Notes: generated by a model from the letters alone, not told the origin. 64,000 nt of DNA from Pseudorhodoferax sp047601025 (GCF_047601025.1 NZ_JASGJZ010000001.1:2108001-2172000), one strand, 5' to 3'; counted from the stretch's first letter, positions 53,808 through 62,676 are shown. A program made the numbers and translations.

Positions 53808-53822
53808 GGCGAGGAGACCCGA

Positions 53823-54044
53823 ATGTCCAAGATCACGGAATCCCGCAAGAACCTGCGCGCCAAGGACGTGGCCGGCCTGGAGGCCGAAGTCAAGTCGCTG
53901 CAGAAGGCCCATTTCGGCCTGCGCATGCAAAAGGGCACGCAGCAGCTGAACAACACGGCTTCGCTGCGCCTGACGCGCCGCGAGATCGCGCGCGCCAAGA
54001 CCATCCTGGCGCAAAAGCGCAGCGCTGATGCGGCTGCCAAGTAA
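53823..54044 (+). CDS. rpmC: 50S ribosomal protein L29
   Basis: L29, 73 aa, at the tunnel exit. The core (LQKAHFGLRMQKGTQQLNNT, RREIARAKTILAQK) is standard; an eight-residue Ala/Lys tail makes it slightly longer than E. coli L29 (63 aa). Confidence 0.98.
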   Translation: MSKITESRKNLRAKDVAGLEAEVKSLQKAHFGLRMQKGTQQLNNTASLRLTRREIARAKTILAQKRSADAAAK

Positions 54045-54055
54045 GGAGTAGCACC

Positions 54056-54325
54056 ATGACGGAAGCCAAACCCTCCCTCAAGCGCACTCTGATCGGCAAG
54101 GTCGTCAGCGACAAGCGCGCCAAGACGGTGACGGTGCTGATCGAGCGCCGCGTCAAGCACGAGCTGTACGGCAAGATCGTGGCCCGTTCCAGCAAGTACC
54201 ACGCCCACGACGAGAAGGGCGAGTACAAGCTGGGCGATCTGATCGAGATCACCGAGAGCCGGCCGATCTCCAAGACCAAGACCTGGGTCGCGACCCGTCT
54301 GGTCCAGAAGGCCCCCGAAGCCTGA
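54056..54325 (+). CDS. rpsQ: 30S ribosomal protein S17
   Basis: S17, 89 aa. KRTLIGKVVSDKRAKTVTV and KYHAHDEKGEYKLGDLIEI are standard. It is the last gene of this ribosomal operon; rplN does not follow and a terminator does. Confidence 0.99.
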   Translation: MTEAKPSLKRTLIGKVVSDKRAKTVTVLIERRVKHELYGKIVARSSKYHAHDEKGEYKLGDLIEITESRPISKTKTWVATRLVQKAPEA

Positions 54326-54360
54326 TGGAGTCGCCGGCGACCCCGGCGGATCCATTGCCG

Positions 54361-54393
54361 AAACGGCCCACAATGTGGGCCGTTTTGCTTTTT
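54361..54393 (+). terminator. Rho-independent terminator of the S10 operon
   Basis: Twelve-base arms AAACGGCCCACA (54361-54372) and TGTGGGCCGTTT (54374-54385), then TGCTTTTT. It ends the ribosomal operon 35 bases after rpsQ and isolates the peroxiredoxin gene. Confidence 0.95.
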
Positions 54394-54416
54394 CACACCA
54401 CCGTAAGGAGAGCACC

Positions 54417-54923
54417 ATGATCAAAGTCGGCGACACGCTGCCCGCCGTGACCCTGATGGAGTATTCGGAAACCGAGGGCGAGGGTTGCAGCCTCGGCCCC
54501 AATCCTGTCGACGTGGCCAAGGCCAGCGCCGGCAAGACGATTGCGCTGTTCGCGCTGCCGGGGGCGTTCACCCCGACCTGCTCGGCCAAGCACCTGCCCG
54601 GCTACGTCGAGAACCAGGCGGCGTTCAAGGCGGCGGGCGTGGACGAGATCTGGTGCCTCAGCGTGAACGATGCCTTCGTGATGGGCGCCTGGGCGCGCGA
54701 CCAGAAGACGGACGGCAAGGTGCGCATGCTGGCCGACGGCAGCGCCGAGTTCGCCAAGGCCACCGGCCTGACGCTGGATCTGACGGCGCGGGGCATGGGG
54801 CTGCGCAGCAACCGCTATTCGATGCTGGTCAAGGATGGCCAGGTCGTTGCGCTGAACGTCGAGGGCCCCGGCCAGTTCGAGGTCAGCGACGCCGCCACGC
54901 TGCTCCGGCAGGCGAAGGGCTGA
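54417..54923 (+). CDS. Peroxiredoxin (Prx5 type)
   Basis: Cytoplasmic thiol peroxidase of 168 aa reducing hydrogen peroxide and organic peroxides, probably with glutathione or a glutaredoxin. The active site is PGAFTPTCSAKHLPGY with peroxidatic Cys55 and Thr52; RSNRYSMLVKDG is typical of Prx5. TAAGGAG at 54404-54410. It sits where rplN would follow in other bacteria. Confidence 0.93.
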   Translation: MIKVGDTLPAVTLMEYSETEGEGCSLGPNPVDVAKASAGKTIALFALPGAFTPTCSAKHLPGYVENQAAFKAAGVDEIWCLSVNDAFVMGAWARDQKTDGKVRMLADGSAEFAKATGLTLDLTARGMGLRSNRYSMLVKDGQVVALNVEGPGQFEVSDAATLLRQAKG

Positions 54924-54930
54924 GCCTGCG

Positions 54931-55437
54931 TCAGAGTTCCGCCTTGAGGTAGTGCGCGCCCGCGATCGGGTTGTGGTAGTAGGGCGGCACTTCCTCGAAG
55001 CCCAGGTCTTCGTACAGGGCCCGGGCCGTTTCCATTTCGTCCAGCGTGTCGAGCAGCACGCAGCCGTAGCCGGCGCGGCGGGCCGCATCCATGGCGCTTT
55101 CGGCGAGCATGCGGCCGAGGCCGAAGCCGCGGAAGGCCTTGCGGACGTACAGGCGCTTCATTTCGCAGGCGTTCGGGTAGTCGACGTCTTCCAGCGGGCG
55201 CAGGGCGCAGCAGCCGGCCACGGCATCGTCCACCAGGGCGAGCAACAGGGCGCCACGCGGCGCGGCGTAGTCTCCGGGCAGGCCGGCCAGTTCGTCGTCG
55301 AACTGCTGGAACCCGAGGTCGATTTCGAGGCTGGCGCCGTACTCGACGAAGATGTCGCGCGTCGCATCCAGCAAGTCGGGCGTGGCAGGCTGGAGGATGC
55401 TGACCTGCGGCTTCAACAGGAGGGTGGATGAAGGCAC
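54931..55437 (-). CDS. GNAT family N-acetyltransferase
   Basis: Acetyl-CoA-dependent transferase of 168 aa from GTG 55437; an ATG at 55485 would overlap the cytochrome b gene by 25 bases. A TACACT element (55450-55445 on this strand) lies just before the GTG. The acetyl-CoA loop is RKAFRGFGLGRML (motif A), with EMETARALYEDLGF following (motif B). Substrate unknown. It converges with the peroxiredoxin gene. Confidence 0.85.
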   Translation of the reverse strand: MPSSTLLLKPQVSILQPATPDLLDATRDIFVEYGASLEIDLGFQQFDDELAGLPGDYAAPRGALLLALVDDAVAGCCALRPLEDVDYPNACEMKRLYVRKAFRGFGLGRMLAESAMDAARRAGYGCVLLDTLDEMETARALYEDLGFEEVPPYYHNPIAGAHYLKAEL

Positions 55438-55460
55438 GCGTTCCAGTGTAGCCAGTTCGT

Positions 55461-56120
55461 TCAGGCGCTCAACCCGGAAACCCACCAGGCCAGCGCAGCG
55501 CTGGCCCCCGCCAGCACCAGCGCCAGCAGCCGCGTGCCGGCGTCATCGCGCGACGGAGGCACGGCGCGGTCGAGATGCTTGTCGCCGCCGACCATGGGGC
55601 CGATCAGGTTCTGTCCACGGCCCCACAGGTAGAACAGGGCGGCGGCGACATGCAGGCCGGCCAGGCTGATCACCAGCCATTGGCCGATGTCCTTGTGGTA
55701 CCAGGTCGCCAGGCTCACCCAGTCGCTGGAGACCAGGTGCGCGAGCGGTCCGGCGAAGGCGATTTCGTCGTCGCTGAGCAGGCCGCTGGCCACCTGCAAG
55801 GCCAGTGCGCCGAGCAGCGCGAAGACCGACAGCGCGCCCAGCGGCGAATGGCCGACCGACCATTCCGGGTGGCCGCGCCCCTGCAGGTAGGCCAGCAGCC
55901 TGCTCGGACCGTACAGGAAACTGCCGAAGCGCGACCAGCGTCCGCCGAACAGCCCCCAGGCGAAGCGGAACACCAGCAAGGCCAGCACGGCATAGCCGAG
56001 CCGGAAGTGCCACTGCATCGCGCCGGCCTTGGCGGTCGCGACGAGCGCGACGACGCAGCCGAACAGGATCCAATGGAACAGGCGCGTGGGCAGATCCCAG
56101 ACGCGGACGCGATGATTCAT
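55461..56120 (-). CDS. Cytochrome b561-like membrane protein
   Basis: Inner-membrane di-haem cytochrome b of 219 aa. It starts VRVWDLPTRLFHWILFG (haem His16), then WHFRLGY (His near 38), and a pair near AGLHVAAALFYLW; four or five membrane helices. Relatives pass electrons between quinol and soluble c-type cytochromes. Divergent to it is a cytochrome c' gene, a recurrent pairing suggesting they work together. Confidence 0.87.
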   Translation of the reverse strand: MNHRVRVWDLPTRLFHWILFGCVVALVATAKAGAMQWHFRLGYAVLALLVFRFAWGLFGGRWSRFGSFLYGPSRLLAYLQGRGHPEWSVGHSPLGALSVFALLGALALQVASGLLSDDEIAFAGPLAHLVSSDWVSLATWYHKDIGQWLVISLAGLHVAAALFYLWGRGQNLIGPMVGGDKHLDRAVPPSRDDAGTRLLALVLAGASAALAWWVSGLSA

Positions 56121-56216
56121 GGCAGCTCCTGGCGGCGAAGTGCTGGCGCAACGCTACCGGACAACCCTTGGGGGGCATGGTACCGACGCGAAGCTTTTCA
56201 GCGGACACTGTAGTCT

Positions 56217-56241
56217 GCACCGCTGGATACCCCGGCGGTGC
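56217..56241. promoter_or_regulatory. Inverted repeat upstream of the cytochrome c' gene
   Basis: GCACCGC (56217-56223) with GCGGTGC (56235-56241), 11-base loop, then CCTTTTCCC. It lies 33 bases before the cytochrome start in the divergent spacer. It could be an operator or a leader hairpin; the T run is too short for a firm terminator call. Confidence 0.45.
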
Positions 56242-56273
56242 CCTTTTCCCACTCGTAGAAAGCAGACCGCACC

Positions 56274-56729
56274 ATGATGAAAGCAGTTCCCGTGTTCGCA
56301 TTGGCCAGCGCCTTGCTCGCAACGGCTTTTCCGGCGGCCGCCCAGTTCGCCAAGTCGGAAGACGCGATCAAATACCGCCAAGGCGCCCTGTTCGTGATGG
56401 GGCAGCACTTCAGCCGCCTGGGTGCCATGGCCAACGGGCGCGCGCCCTTCGATGCCAAGGCCGCGGCCGAGAACGCCGACCTCGTGCTGACGCTGTCGCA
56501 TCTGCCGTGGGCCGGTTTCGTTCCTGGTTCCGACAAGGGGGCTTCCACCCGGGCCGAGCCGGCGGTCTGGACCGAGAACGACAAATTCAAGGCTGCGGCC
56601 GAGAAGTTCCAGGGCGAGGCCGTCAAGCTGGCCGCGGCCGCCAAGACCGGTAGCCTGGACAACCTCAAGGCCGCTTTTGGCCCGACGGCGGCGAGCTGCA
56701 AGGCCTGCCACGACAACTTCCGCAAATAG
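56274..56729 (+). CDS. Cytochrome c' (class II c-type cytochrome)
   Basis: Periplasmic four-helix cytochrome of 151 aa. A signal peptide ends near AAA-QF (residues 22-24). The haem motif CKACH is at residues 142-146, near the C-terminus as in class II cytochromes. Such proteins bind nitric oxide or carry electrons. The early KYRQGALFVMGQHF helix is typical of the family. Confidence 0.93.
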   Translation: MMKAVPVFALASALLATAFPAAAQFAKSEDAIKYRQGALFVMGQHFSRLGAMANGRAPFDAKAAAENADLVLTLSHLPWAGFVPGSDKGASTRAEPAVWTENDKFKAAAEKFQGEAVKLAAAAKTGSLDNLKAAFGPTAASCKACHDNFRK

Positions 56730-56763
56730 CGGTTGCCGTCTGCGCCGCTGGCGCGGCCTGCGT

Positions 56764-57264
56764 TCAGGCCTCCGCCAGCAGGCGCTCGATCAATTGATGC
56801 AGCTCGGCGAAATCGGGCTCGCCCACATAGCGCTTGACGATCTCGCCGCGCTTGTTGACGACGAAGGTCGTCGGCGTCAGCTGGATGTCGCCCCAGGCCT
56901 TGGCCACGGCACCGGTGTTGTCGATGGCGACGCGGAACGGCAGCTTGCGCGTCTCGGCGAAGTTCACGACATAGCTGGGCGGGTCGTACTGCATGGCCAC
57001 CGCGACGGTGTCGTAGCCGCGCGCCTGGTACTTGGCGTGGGTGTCGATGATGCGCGGCATCTCCGCCACGCAGGTCGTGCAACTCGTCGCCCAGAAGTTC
57101 ACGAGCGTGACGCGGCCCTTGAACTCCTGGGTGCTGATCCTGCTGCCGTCCAGCAGCACGTATTGCGCGTCCGGGGCCGGCGTGGGACGGGCCATCACGT
57201 GATAGCCCAGCGCACCGGCCGTCAGCACGACGGCGGCGATGGCAAGGGTGGTGAGTTTCTTCAT
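56764..57264 (-). CDS. TlpA/ResA-like periplasmic thiol-disulfide protein
   Basis: Thioredoxin-fold protein of 166 aa, anchored or secreted by the N-terminal hydrophobic segment (residues 3-23). The active site is WATSCTTC (Cys62, Cys65), with the cis-Pro in LTPTTFVV. It probably reduces or oxidises periplasmic cysteines, perhaps apo-cytochrome c given the cytochrome genes beside it; that link is inference. Confidence 0.9.
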   Translation of the reverse strand: MKKLTTLAIAAVVLTAGALGYHVMARPTPAPDAQYVLLDGSRISTQEFKGRVTLVNFWATSCTTCVAEMPRIIDTHAKYQARGYDTVAVAMQYDPPSYVVNFAETRKLPFRVAIDNTGAVAKAWGDIQLTPTTFVVNKRGEIVKRYVGEPDFAELHQLIERLLAEA

Positions 57265-57453
57265 CGGGTGTACGCAAGGCGCCAACTGCAGGACTCGCAG
57301 CCGGGGCGGAAGTTCTGCCGGTCCGGCCGTTGCACGGCGCGGTGCAGGGGCAGGCTGACAGCCGTCGGCTGCGCCGATTGTGCACCTTCCGCCTGCATCC
57401 CGCGCGTCCGCCGGGGCGGCGGGGCATGCGCAGCGGCCACCGATAATCCGGCG

Positions 57454-58008
57454 ATGCGTGGACTTGGCCTTGGGCTTCGCTGTCTGCTGGTGCTGGCATT
57501 GCTCGGCTGCAGTCCGGCCCTGAACTGGCGCGCGTTGCGGCTGGACGCGATGTTTCCCCAGGGCGCCGTACCGGCCGGTCCCCTGCGGTTGACATTGCCG
57601 TGCAAGCCGGACCGGGCCGAGCGCACCGTGCCGATGGGCGGGCAGGACCTGACGCTGCAGATGCTCGGCTGCGAGGCGGATGGCGCGACATTCGCCGTCT
57701 CGCACGTGCTGGCACCGGCCCCCGAGGCGCTGCTGGCCGGCTGGAAGGCGGCGGTGCTGGCGCACCTGCAGGCGCAGGATGTGCAGGAACGGGCCTGGGC
57801 GCCTGCCGGCGCCATGGCGGTGCCGCCGGCGCTGCAGCTGCAGGCCCGGGGCCGGCGCGGCGGCGGAACACCGCTGGCCGTGCACGCGGCATGGCTGGCC
57901 GCCCGGGACGGCGCGGGCGTCCATCTCTACCACGCCGTCGTGCTGGCGCCGCAGGCACGGCCCGAGCTGGCCGAAACCTTTTTCGCCGGCATGGCCGCCG
58001 CACCATAA
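57454..58008 (+). CDS. Hypothetical lipoprotein
   Basis: Protein of 184 aa with signal peptide and lipobox LALLGC (Cys20), so probably membrane-anchored. The mature part contains LTLPCKPDRAERTVP and LTLQMLGCEADGATFAVSH; the two cysteines could pair. I do not recognise a function. A GATAAT-like element sits at 57441-57446. It ends nine bases before the PTS EIIA gene. Confidence 0.75.
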   Translation: MRGLGLGLRCLLVLALLGCSPALNWRALRLDAMFPQGAVPAGPLRLTLPCKPDRAERTVPMGGQDLTLQMLGCEADGATFAVSHVLAPAPEALLAGWKAAVLAHLQAQDVQERAWAPAGAMAVPPALQLQARGRRGGGTPLAVHAAWLAARDGAGVHLYHAVVLAPQARPELAETFFAGMAAAP

Positions 58009-58017
58009 TCCCGTCCG

Positions 58018-58461
58018 ATGACCAGCATCCTGATCGTTGCCCACGCGCCGCTGGCGCATGCCCTGCGGCAGTGTGCGCTGCACGTGTTCCCCGACTGCGG
58101 GGACGGCGTCCATGCGGTGGATGTCCAGCCGAACGTGTCGCCGGACGAGACCTTCGCCAGTGCCCGGATCGCGATGGCGCAGATGGGCGCGGGGCCGGTC
58201 CTGGTGCTGACCGACGTATTCGGCGCCACGCCCTGCAACGTGGCCCAGCGGCTGGTGGACGGCGTGCGCTCCAAGCTCGTGGCCGGTGTCAATCTGCCGA
58301 TGCTGCTCCGCACGGTGAGCTACCGGCACGAGCCGCTGGAGGGGCTGGTCGCGCGGGCGCTGGCGGGCGGCACCCAGGGGGTCATGCAGGTGGCGATCAC
58401 GGCACCCCAGAACCAGGCGAGGAAGAGGAATGATCAAAGCCACCACGAGCATCAACAATAA
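58018..58461 (+). CDS. PTS EIIA component (mannose/fructose family, ManX-like)
   Basis: Phosphocarrier of 147 aa, accepting phosphate from HPr on His9 (ILIVAHAPLA). VLTDVFGATPCNVAQ is typical of EIIA-Man. The last 20 residues (ARKRNDQSHHEHQQ) are basic and His-rich and overlap the HPr start by 32 bases. No EIIB/C/D genes are near, so the role is probably regulatory rather than sugar uptake. Confidence 0.92.
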   Translation: MTSILIVAHAPLAHALRQCALHVFPDCGDGVHAVDVQPNVSPDETFASARIAMAQMGAGPVLVLTDVFGATPCNVAQRLVDGVRSKLVAGVNLPMLLRTVSYRHEPLEGLVARALAGGTQGVMQVAITAPQNQARKRNDQSHHEHQQ

Positions 58462-58699
58462 GCTGGGCCTGCACGCGCGCGCCTCCGCCAAGCTGACCAA
58501 GCTGGCCGGCAGCTTTCCCTGCGAGGTCTGGATCGCCAAGGGCGAGCGCCGGGTCAATGCCAAGAGCATCATGGGCGTCATGATGCTGGCTGCCGGCGTC
58601 GGCAGCACCGTGGTGATCGATACCGAGGGGCAGCACGAGCAGGAAGCCATGGATGCGATCCTGGCGCTGATCGCCGACAAGTTCGGCGAGGCGGAGTGA
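58430..58699 (+). CDS. ptsH: Phosphocarrier protein HPr
   Basis: HPr of 89 aa. His15 in LGLHARAS is the phosphorylation site and Ser46 in AKSIMGVMML is the possible HPr-kinase site. AGGAAG lies upstream within the EIIA gene. Passes phosphate from EI to EIIA. Confidence 0.95.
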   Translation: MIKATTSINNKLGLHARASAKLTKLAGSFPCEVWIAKGERRVNAKSIMGVMMLAAGVGSTVVIDTEGQHEQEAMDAILALIADKFGEAE

Positions 58700-58718
58700 C
58701 CGCGATGCGGGGCCGGCG

Positions 58719-60497
58719 TTGACGTTCTCGCTGCACGGACTGCCAGTCGCGCGCGGCGTGGCGATCGGTCGCGCCGTGCTGATGGCGTCGAGCCGGGTCG
58801 ACGTCGCCCACTACTTCATCGAGCCCGAGCGCATCGAGGGCGAGATCGACCGCCTGCGCGCGGGCCGCAACGCCGTGGTCGACGAACTGCACCGCCTGCA
58901 GCTCAGCGTGGCCCAGATGGGGCCGAACGATGCGCCGCACGAACTGTCGGCCATGCTGGACGTGCACCTGATGCTGCTGCAGGACGAAGCGCTGACCAGC
59001 GGTGTCAAGCACTGGATCACGGAGCGCCTCTACAACGCCGAATGGGCGCTGACGACCCAGCTGGAGATCATCGCGCGCCAGTTCGACGAGATGGAGGACG
59101 AGTACCTGCGCGAACGCAAGGCCGACCTCGAGCAGGTGGTCGAGCGCATCCTGCGCTACATGAAGGGCGTGGCGTCGCCGGTGGCGCCGCCGGCCACGCC
59201 GCGGCGCAAGACGCAGCAGGACCTGCTGCTCGACGACACGGTGGACGTGCCGCTGGTGCTGGTCGCGCACGACCTGTCGCCGGCCGACATGCTGCAGTTC
59301 AAGCAGAGCGTGTTCGCCGGCTTCGTGACCGACGTGGGCGGCAAGACCTCGCACACGGCCATCGTGGCGCGCAGCATGGACATTCCTGCCGTGGTCGGCG
59401 CGCGCAGCGCCAGCCAGCTGGTGCGCCAGGACGACTGGGTCATCATCGACGGCGATGCCGGCGTGGTCATCGTCGATCCTTCGCCGATCATCCTGGCCGA
59501 GTACGGCTTCAAGCAGCGCCAGGGCGAACTGGAGCGCGAACGCCTGGCGCGGCTGCGGCACACGCCGGCCGTGACGCTGGACGGCGAACGCATCGAGCTG
59601 CTGGCCAACATCGAGATGCCCGACGACGCGCCGGGGGCGCTCAAGGCCGGTGCGGCCGGCGTCGGCCTGTTCCGCAGCGAGTTCCTGTTCATGGGCCGCC
59701 AGGGCCAGCTGCCGGACGAGGAAGAGCAGTACCAGGCCTACCGGCGCGCCGTGTTCGGCATGGAAGGCCTGCCGGTCACGATCCGCACCGTGGACGTGGG
59801 GGCCGACAAGCCGCTGGACCGGGCGGTGAAGGACGAGGCGCACCTGAACCCGGCGCTGGGCCTGCGCGCGATCCGCTGGAGCCTGGCCGATCCGTCGATG
59901 TTCCGCACCCAGCTGCGCGCCATCCTGCGCGCGGCCGTGCACGGGCCGGTGCATCTACTGATCCCGATGCTGGCGCATGGCAGCGAGATCCGGCAGACGC
60001 TGTCGCTGATCGATTTCGCGCGTGCCGAACTGGACAACCGCGGCGTGGCCCATGGCCCCGTGCAGCTCGGCGCCATGATCGAGGTGCCGGCCGCGGCGTT
60101 GACGGTCAAGCTGTTCCTGAAGTACTTCGACTTCCTGTCGATCGGCACGAACGACCTGATCCAGTACACGCTGGCGATCGACCGCGCCGATGAATCCGTG
60201 GCCCATCTGTACGACCCGCTGCATCCGGCCGTGCTGCGCCTGCTCGCCGACACGATCGCCGAGTGCCGGGCACAGGGCAAGGGCGTCAGCGTCTGCGGCG
60301 AGATGGCCGGCGACGTGCAGTGCACGCGGCTGCTGCTGGGCCTCGGCCTGCGCAGCTTCTCGATGCATCCGGCGCAGATCCTGGCCGTCAAGCAGGAGAT
60401 CCTGCGCGCGGACTCCGGCAAGCTGGTCGGTTGGGCGCAGCAGGTGCTGCAGGCCGACGATCCGGCCCCGTTGCTGGCCCAGCCCCAGAAGGCCTGA
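58719..60497 (+). CDS. ptsI: Phosphoenolpyruvate-protein phosphotransferase (Enzyme I)
   Basis: EI of 592 aa from TTG 58719, the only start giving the normal N-terminus (LHGLPVARGVAIGRA). Phospho-His is His212 in GGKTSHTAIVARS; the PEP-binding barrel shows FRSEFLFMGR and SIGTNDLIQY, and VCGEMAGD near the C-terminus carries the proton-donor Cys. It completes the EIIA-HPr-EI chain. Confidence 0.95.
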   Translation: MTFSLHGLPVARGVAIGRAVLMASSRVDVAHYFIEPERIEGEIDRLRAGRNAVVDELHRLQLSVAQMGPNDAPHELSAMLDVHLMLLQDEALTSGVKHWITERLYNAEWALTTQLEIIARQFDEMEDEYLRERKADLEQVVERILRYMKGVASPVAPPATPRRKTQQDLLLDDTVDVPLVLVAHDLSPADMLQFKQSVFAGFVTDVGGKTSHTAIVARSMDIPAVVGARSASQLVRQDDWVIIDGDAGVVIVDPSPIILAEYGFKQRQGELERERLARLRHTPAVTLDGERIELLANIEMPDDAPGALKAGAAGVGLFRSEFLFMGRQGQLPDEEEQYQAYRRAVFGMEGLPVTIRTVDVGADKPLDRAVKDEAHLNPALGLRAIRWSLADPSMFRTQLRAILRAAVHGPVHLLIPMLAHGSEIRQTLSLIDFARAELDNRGVAHGPVQLGAMIEVPAAALTVKLFLKYFDFLSIGTNDLIQYTLAIDRADESVAHLYDPLHPAVLRLLADTIAECRAQGKGVSVCGEMAGDVQCTRLLLGLGLRSFSMHPAQILAVKQEILRADSGKLVGWAQQVLQADDPAPLLAQPQKA

Positions 60498-60518
60498 GCT
60501 GCCGGCGTCGGCCCGGTG

Positions 60519-61505
60519 TCAGTGGCCGGCCAGCACGTGGCCGGCCTGCTGGTCGGCGTGGTAGCTCGAGCGCACCATCGCGCCGACGGCCGCGTGGCTG
60601 AAGCCCATCGCATAGGCCTCGGTCTCGAACATCTTGAAGGTGTCCGGGTGCACGTAGCGGCGCACCGGCAGGTGGCTGTTGCTGGGCGACAGGTACTGGC
60701 CGATGGTCAGCATGTCGATGTCGTGCGCGCGCATGTCGCGCATGACGTCCAGGATTTCCTCGTCGGTCTCGCCCAGGCCCACCATCAGGCCGCTCTTGGT
60801 CGGCACGTTCGGATGCAGCGCCTTGAACTTCTTCAGCAGGTTCAGGCTGAACTGGTAGTCGCTGCCGGGCCGGGCCTGCTTGTACAGCCGCGGCACCGTT
60901 TCCAGGTTGTGGTTCATCACGTCCGGCGGCGCGGCCTTCAGGATCTCCAGTGCCCGGTCGTCGCGGCCGCGGAAGTCCGGCACCAGGATCTCGATCTGCG
61001 TCTGCGGCGACAGCGCGCGCGTCTGGCGGATGCACTCGACGAAATGGCCGCTGCCGCCGTCGCGCAGGTCGTCGCGGTCCACGCTGGTGATGACCACGTA
61101 CTTGAGCTTGAGCTTGGCGATGGTGCGGGCCAGGTTCAGGGGCTCTTCGGGGTCCAGCGGATCGGGGCGGCCGTGGCCCACGTCGCAGAACGGGCAGCGC
61201 CGCGTGCACTTGTCGCCCATGATCATGAAGGTCGCCGTGCCCTTGCCGAAGCATTCGCCGATGTTGGGGCAGGAGGCTTCCTCGCAGACCGTGTGCAGGT
61301 TGCTCTCGCGCAGGATCTGCTTGATCTCGTAGAAGCGCGTGGTCGGCGAGCCGGCCTTGACGCGGATCCACTCGGGTTTCTTCAGGACTTCGGCCTGCTC
61401 CACCTTGACCGGGATGCGCGACAGCTTGGCTGCGGCCTTCTGTTTGGCCAGCGCGTTGTAGGAGGCGGCGTCTTGGGCTTCGCGGACGACTTCGGTGCTG
61501 CTCAT
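60519..61505 (-). CDS. lipA: Lipoyl synthase
   Basis: Radical-SAM enzyme inserting two sulfurs into protein-bound octanoate, 328 aa. Auxiliary cluster Cys74, Cys79, Cys85; radical-SAM cluster Cys100, Cys104, Cys107 (CTRRCPFC); C-terminal RSSYHADQQ supplies the conserved Ser. Six bases after lipB on the same strand, forming lipBA. Confidence 0.97.
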   Translation of the reverse strand: MSSTEVVREAQDAASYNALAKQKAAAKLSRIPVKVEQAEVLKKPEWIRVKAGSPTTRFYEIKQILRESNLHTVCEEASCPNIGECFGKGTATFMIMGDKCTRRCPFCDVGHGRPDPLDPEEPLNLARTIAKLKLKYVVITSVDRDDLRDGGSGHFVECIRQTRALSPQTQIEILVPDFRGRDDRALEILKAAPPDVMNHNLETVPRLYKQARPGSDYQFSLNLLKKFKALHPNVPTKSGLMVGLGETDEEILDVMRDMRAHDIDMLTIGQYLSPSNSHLPVRRYVHPDTFKMFETEAYAMGFSHAAVGAMVRSSYHADQQAGHVLAGH

Positions 61506-61511
61506 GTTCGG

Positions 61512-62192
61512 TCAGGGCGCGAGGTGCGCGACGAGCTTGTCGCTCAGCACGGACGCCGCTTGGCTCCAGGTGATGGGGGCGCCGATTGTAGAAAGGTCGA
61601 CCGTCTGCAGGCCAGGATAGCCGCAGGGGTTGATGCGCCGGAAGGGTTCGAGATCCATGGCGACGTTCAGCGCCACGCCGTGGTAGGTGCAGTGGCGGCT
61701 GACCTTGATGCCCAGCGCGGCGACCTTGCCCAGGCCGGCGAAGTCCAGCGGCGCGTCGGCCGGCGTGGCTGCGAGGCGCGCGTGGCCGGACGGGTCGTCC
61801 AGCCGCACGTAGATCCCGGGCGCCCCGCGCACGCGGTGGCCGGTGATGCCGAAATGCGCCAGCGTGCGCAGTACCGCCTCCTCGATGCGGTACACGTATT
61901 CCTTGACGTAGTAGCCGGCGCGCTGCAGGTCGATCAGCGGGTAGGCCACCACCTGGCCGGGGCCGTGGTAGGTGGCCTGGCCGCCGCGATTCGTGGCCAG
62001 CACCGGGATGTCGCCTGGCAGCAGGATGTGCTCGGGCTTGCCGGCCAGGCCCTGCGTGAACACCGGCGGATGCTCGCAGAGCCACAGTTCGTCGGATGTC
62101 TGCGCGGTGCGTGCCTGGGTGAAGGCTTGCATCTCGGCGCATGCTGTTGCGCAGTCCAACAGGCCACGCGTGACGACACGGATCGATGCCAT
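61512..62192 (-). CDS. lipB: Octanoyl-(acyl carrier protein):protein transferase
   Basis: Moves octanoate from ACP to lipoyl domains, 226 aa. LATNRGGQATYHGPGQVVAYP, KVSRHCTYHGVALNVAMDL (catalytic Lys) and INPCGYPGLQTV (catalytic Cys) are present. Ten bases after the YbeD-like gene. Confidence 0.96.
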   Translation of the reverse strand: MASIRVVTRGLLDCATACAEMQAFTQARTAQTSDELWLCEHPPVFTQGLAGKPEHILLPGDIPVLATNRGGQATYHGPGQVVAYPLIDLQRAGYYVKEYVYRIEEAVLRTLAHFGITGHRVRGAPGIYVRLDDPSGHARLAATPADAPLDFAGLGKVAALGIKVSRHCTYHGVALNVAMDLEPFRRINPCGYPGLQTVDLSTIGAPITWSQAASVLSDKLVAHLAP

Positions 62193-62202
62193 GCGGCGCG
62201 GG

Positions 62203-62490
62203 CTACAGCACGACCTTGACCATCGGATGCGTGGTCAGCGTCCGGTAGAGCTCGTCGAGCTGCTCGCGGGAAGTCGCCGTCACCGTGATGGTGACGCCCA
62301 GGTAGTTGCCGCCCTTACTCTCGCGCAGCTCCACGCGGCTGGCGTCGAACGCGGGATCGAACTGGCGCGCGATGTGGGTCACTGCATGCACGAAGCCGTC
62401 CACCTTGGCGCCCATGACCTTGATGGGGAAGAGTGAGGGGTACTCGATCAGCGAGTCCCGCGTGTCGCGGGGCGGGGTCGGTGCGGTCAT
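62203..62490 (-). CDS. YbeD-like protein (DUF493)
   Basis: Small ACT-like fold protein of 95 aa from ATG 62490. LIEYPSLFPIKVMGAK and GGNYLGVTITVTATSREQLDELYRTLT are the family pattern. It commonly precedes lipB in proteobacteria, as here, suggesting a regulatory role in lipoylation; the function is not established. Confidence 0.93.
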   Translation of the reverse strand: MTAPTPPRDTRDSLIEYPSLFPIKVMGAKVDGFVHAVTHIARQFDPAFDASRVELRESKGGNYLGVTITVTATSREQLDELYRTLTTHPMVKVVL

Positions 62491-62526
62491 CGGATCGTCC
62501 TTGGCAGAGCGCGCTATCGTGGAGAA

Positions 62527-62555
62527 GTCGAGCGCCACGAGCTTCTACGTATAAT
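62527..62555 (+). promoter_or_regulatory. Possible atp operon promoter
   Basis: TATAAT (62550-62555) is a perfect -10, 121 bases before atpI, but the -35 position (GTCGAG, 62527-62532) is poor. Placement at the head of the atp operon supports it. Confidence 0.45.
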
Positions 62556-62676
62556 AAGAGGCTTTGTGAAATTCTCGGGGGAGGCTTCGAGGGGCACGCA
62601 GCAACAGGGTTCGTGGTCGATGCCACGCCCCGGTTGGGCGGTTCCGGCGATGGCTGCGCATCAGGAGCGACAACGA

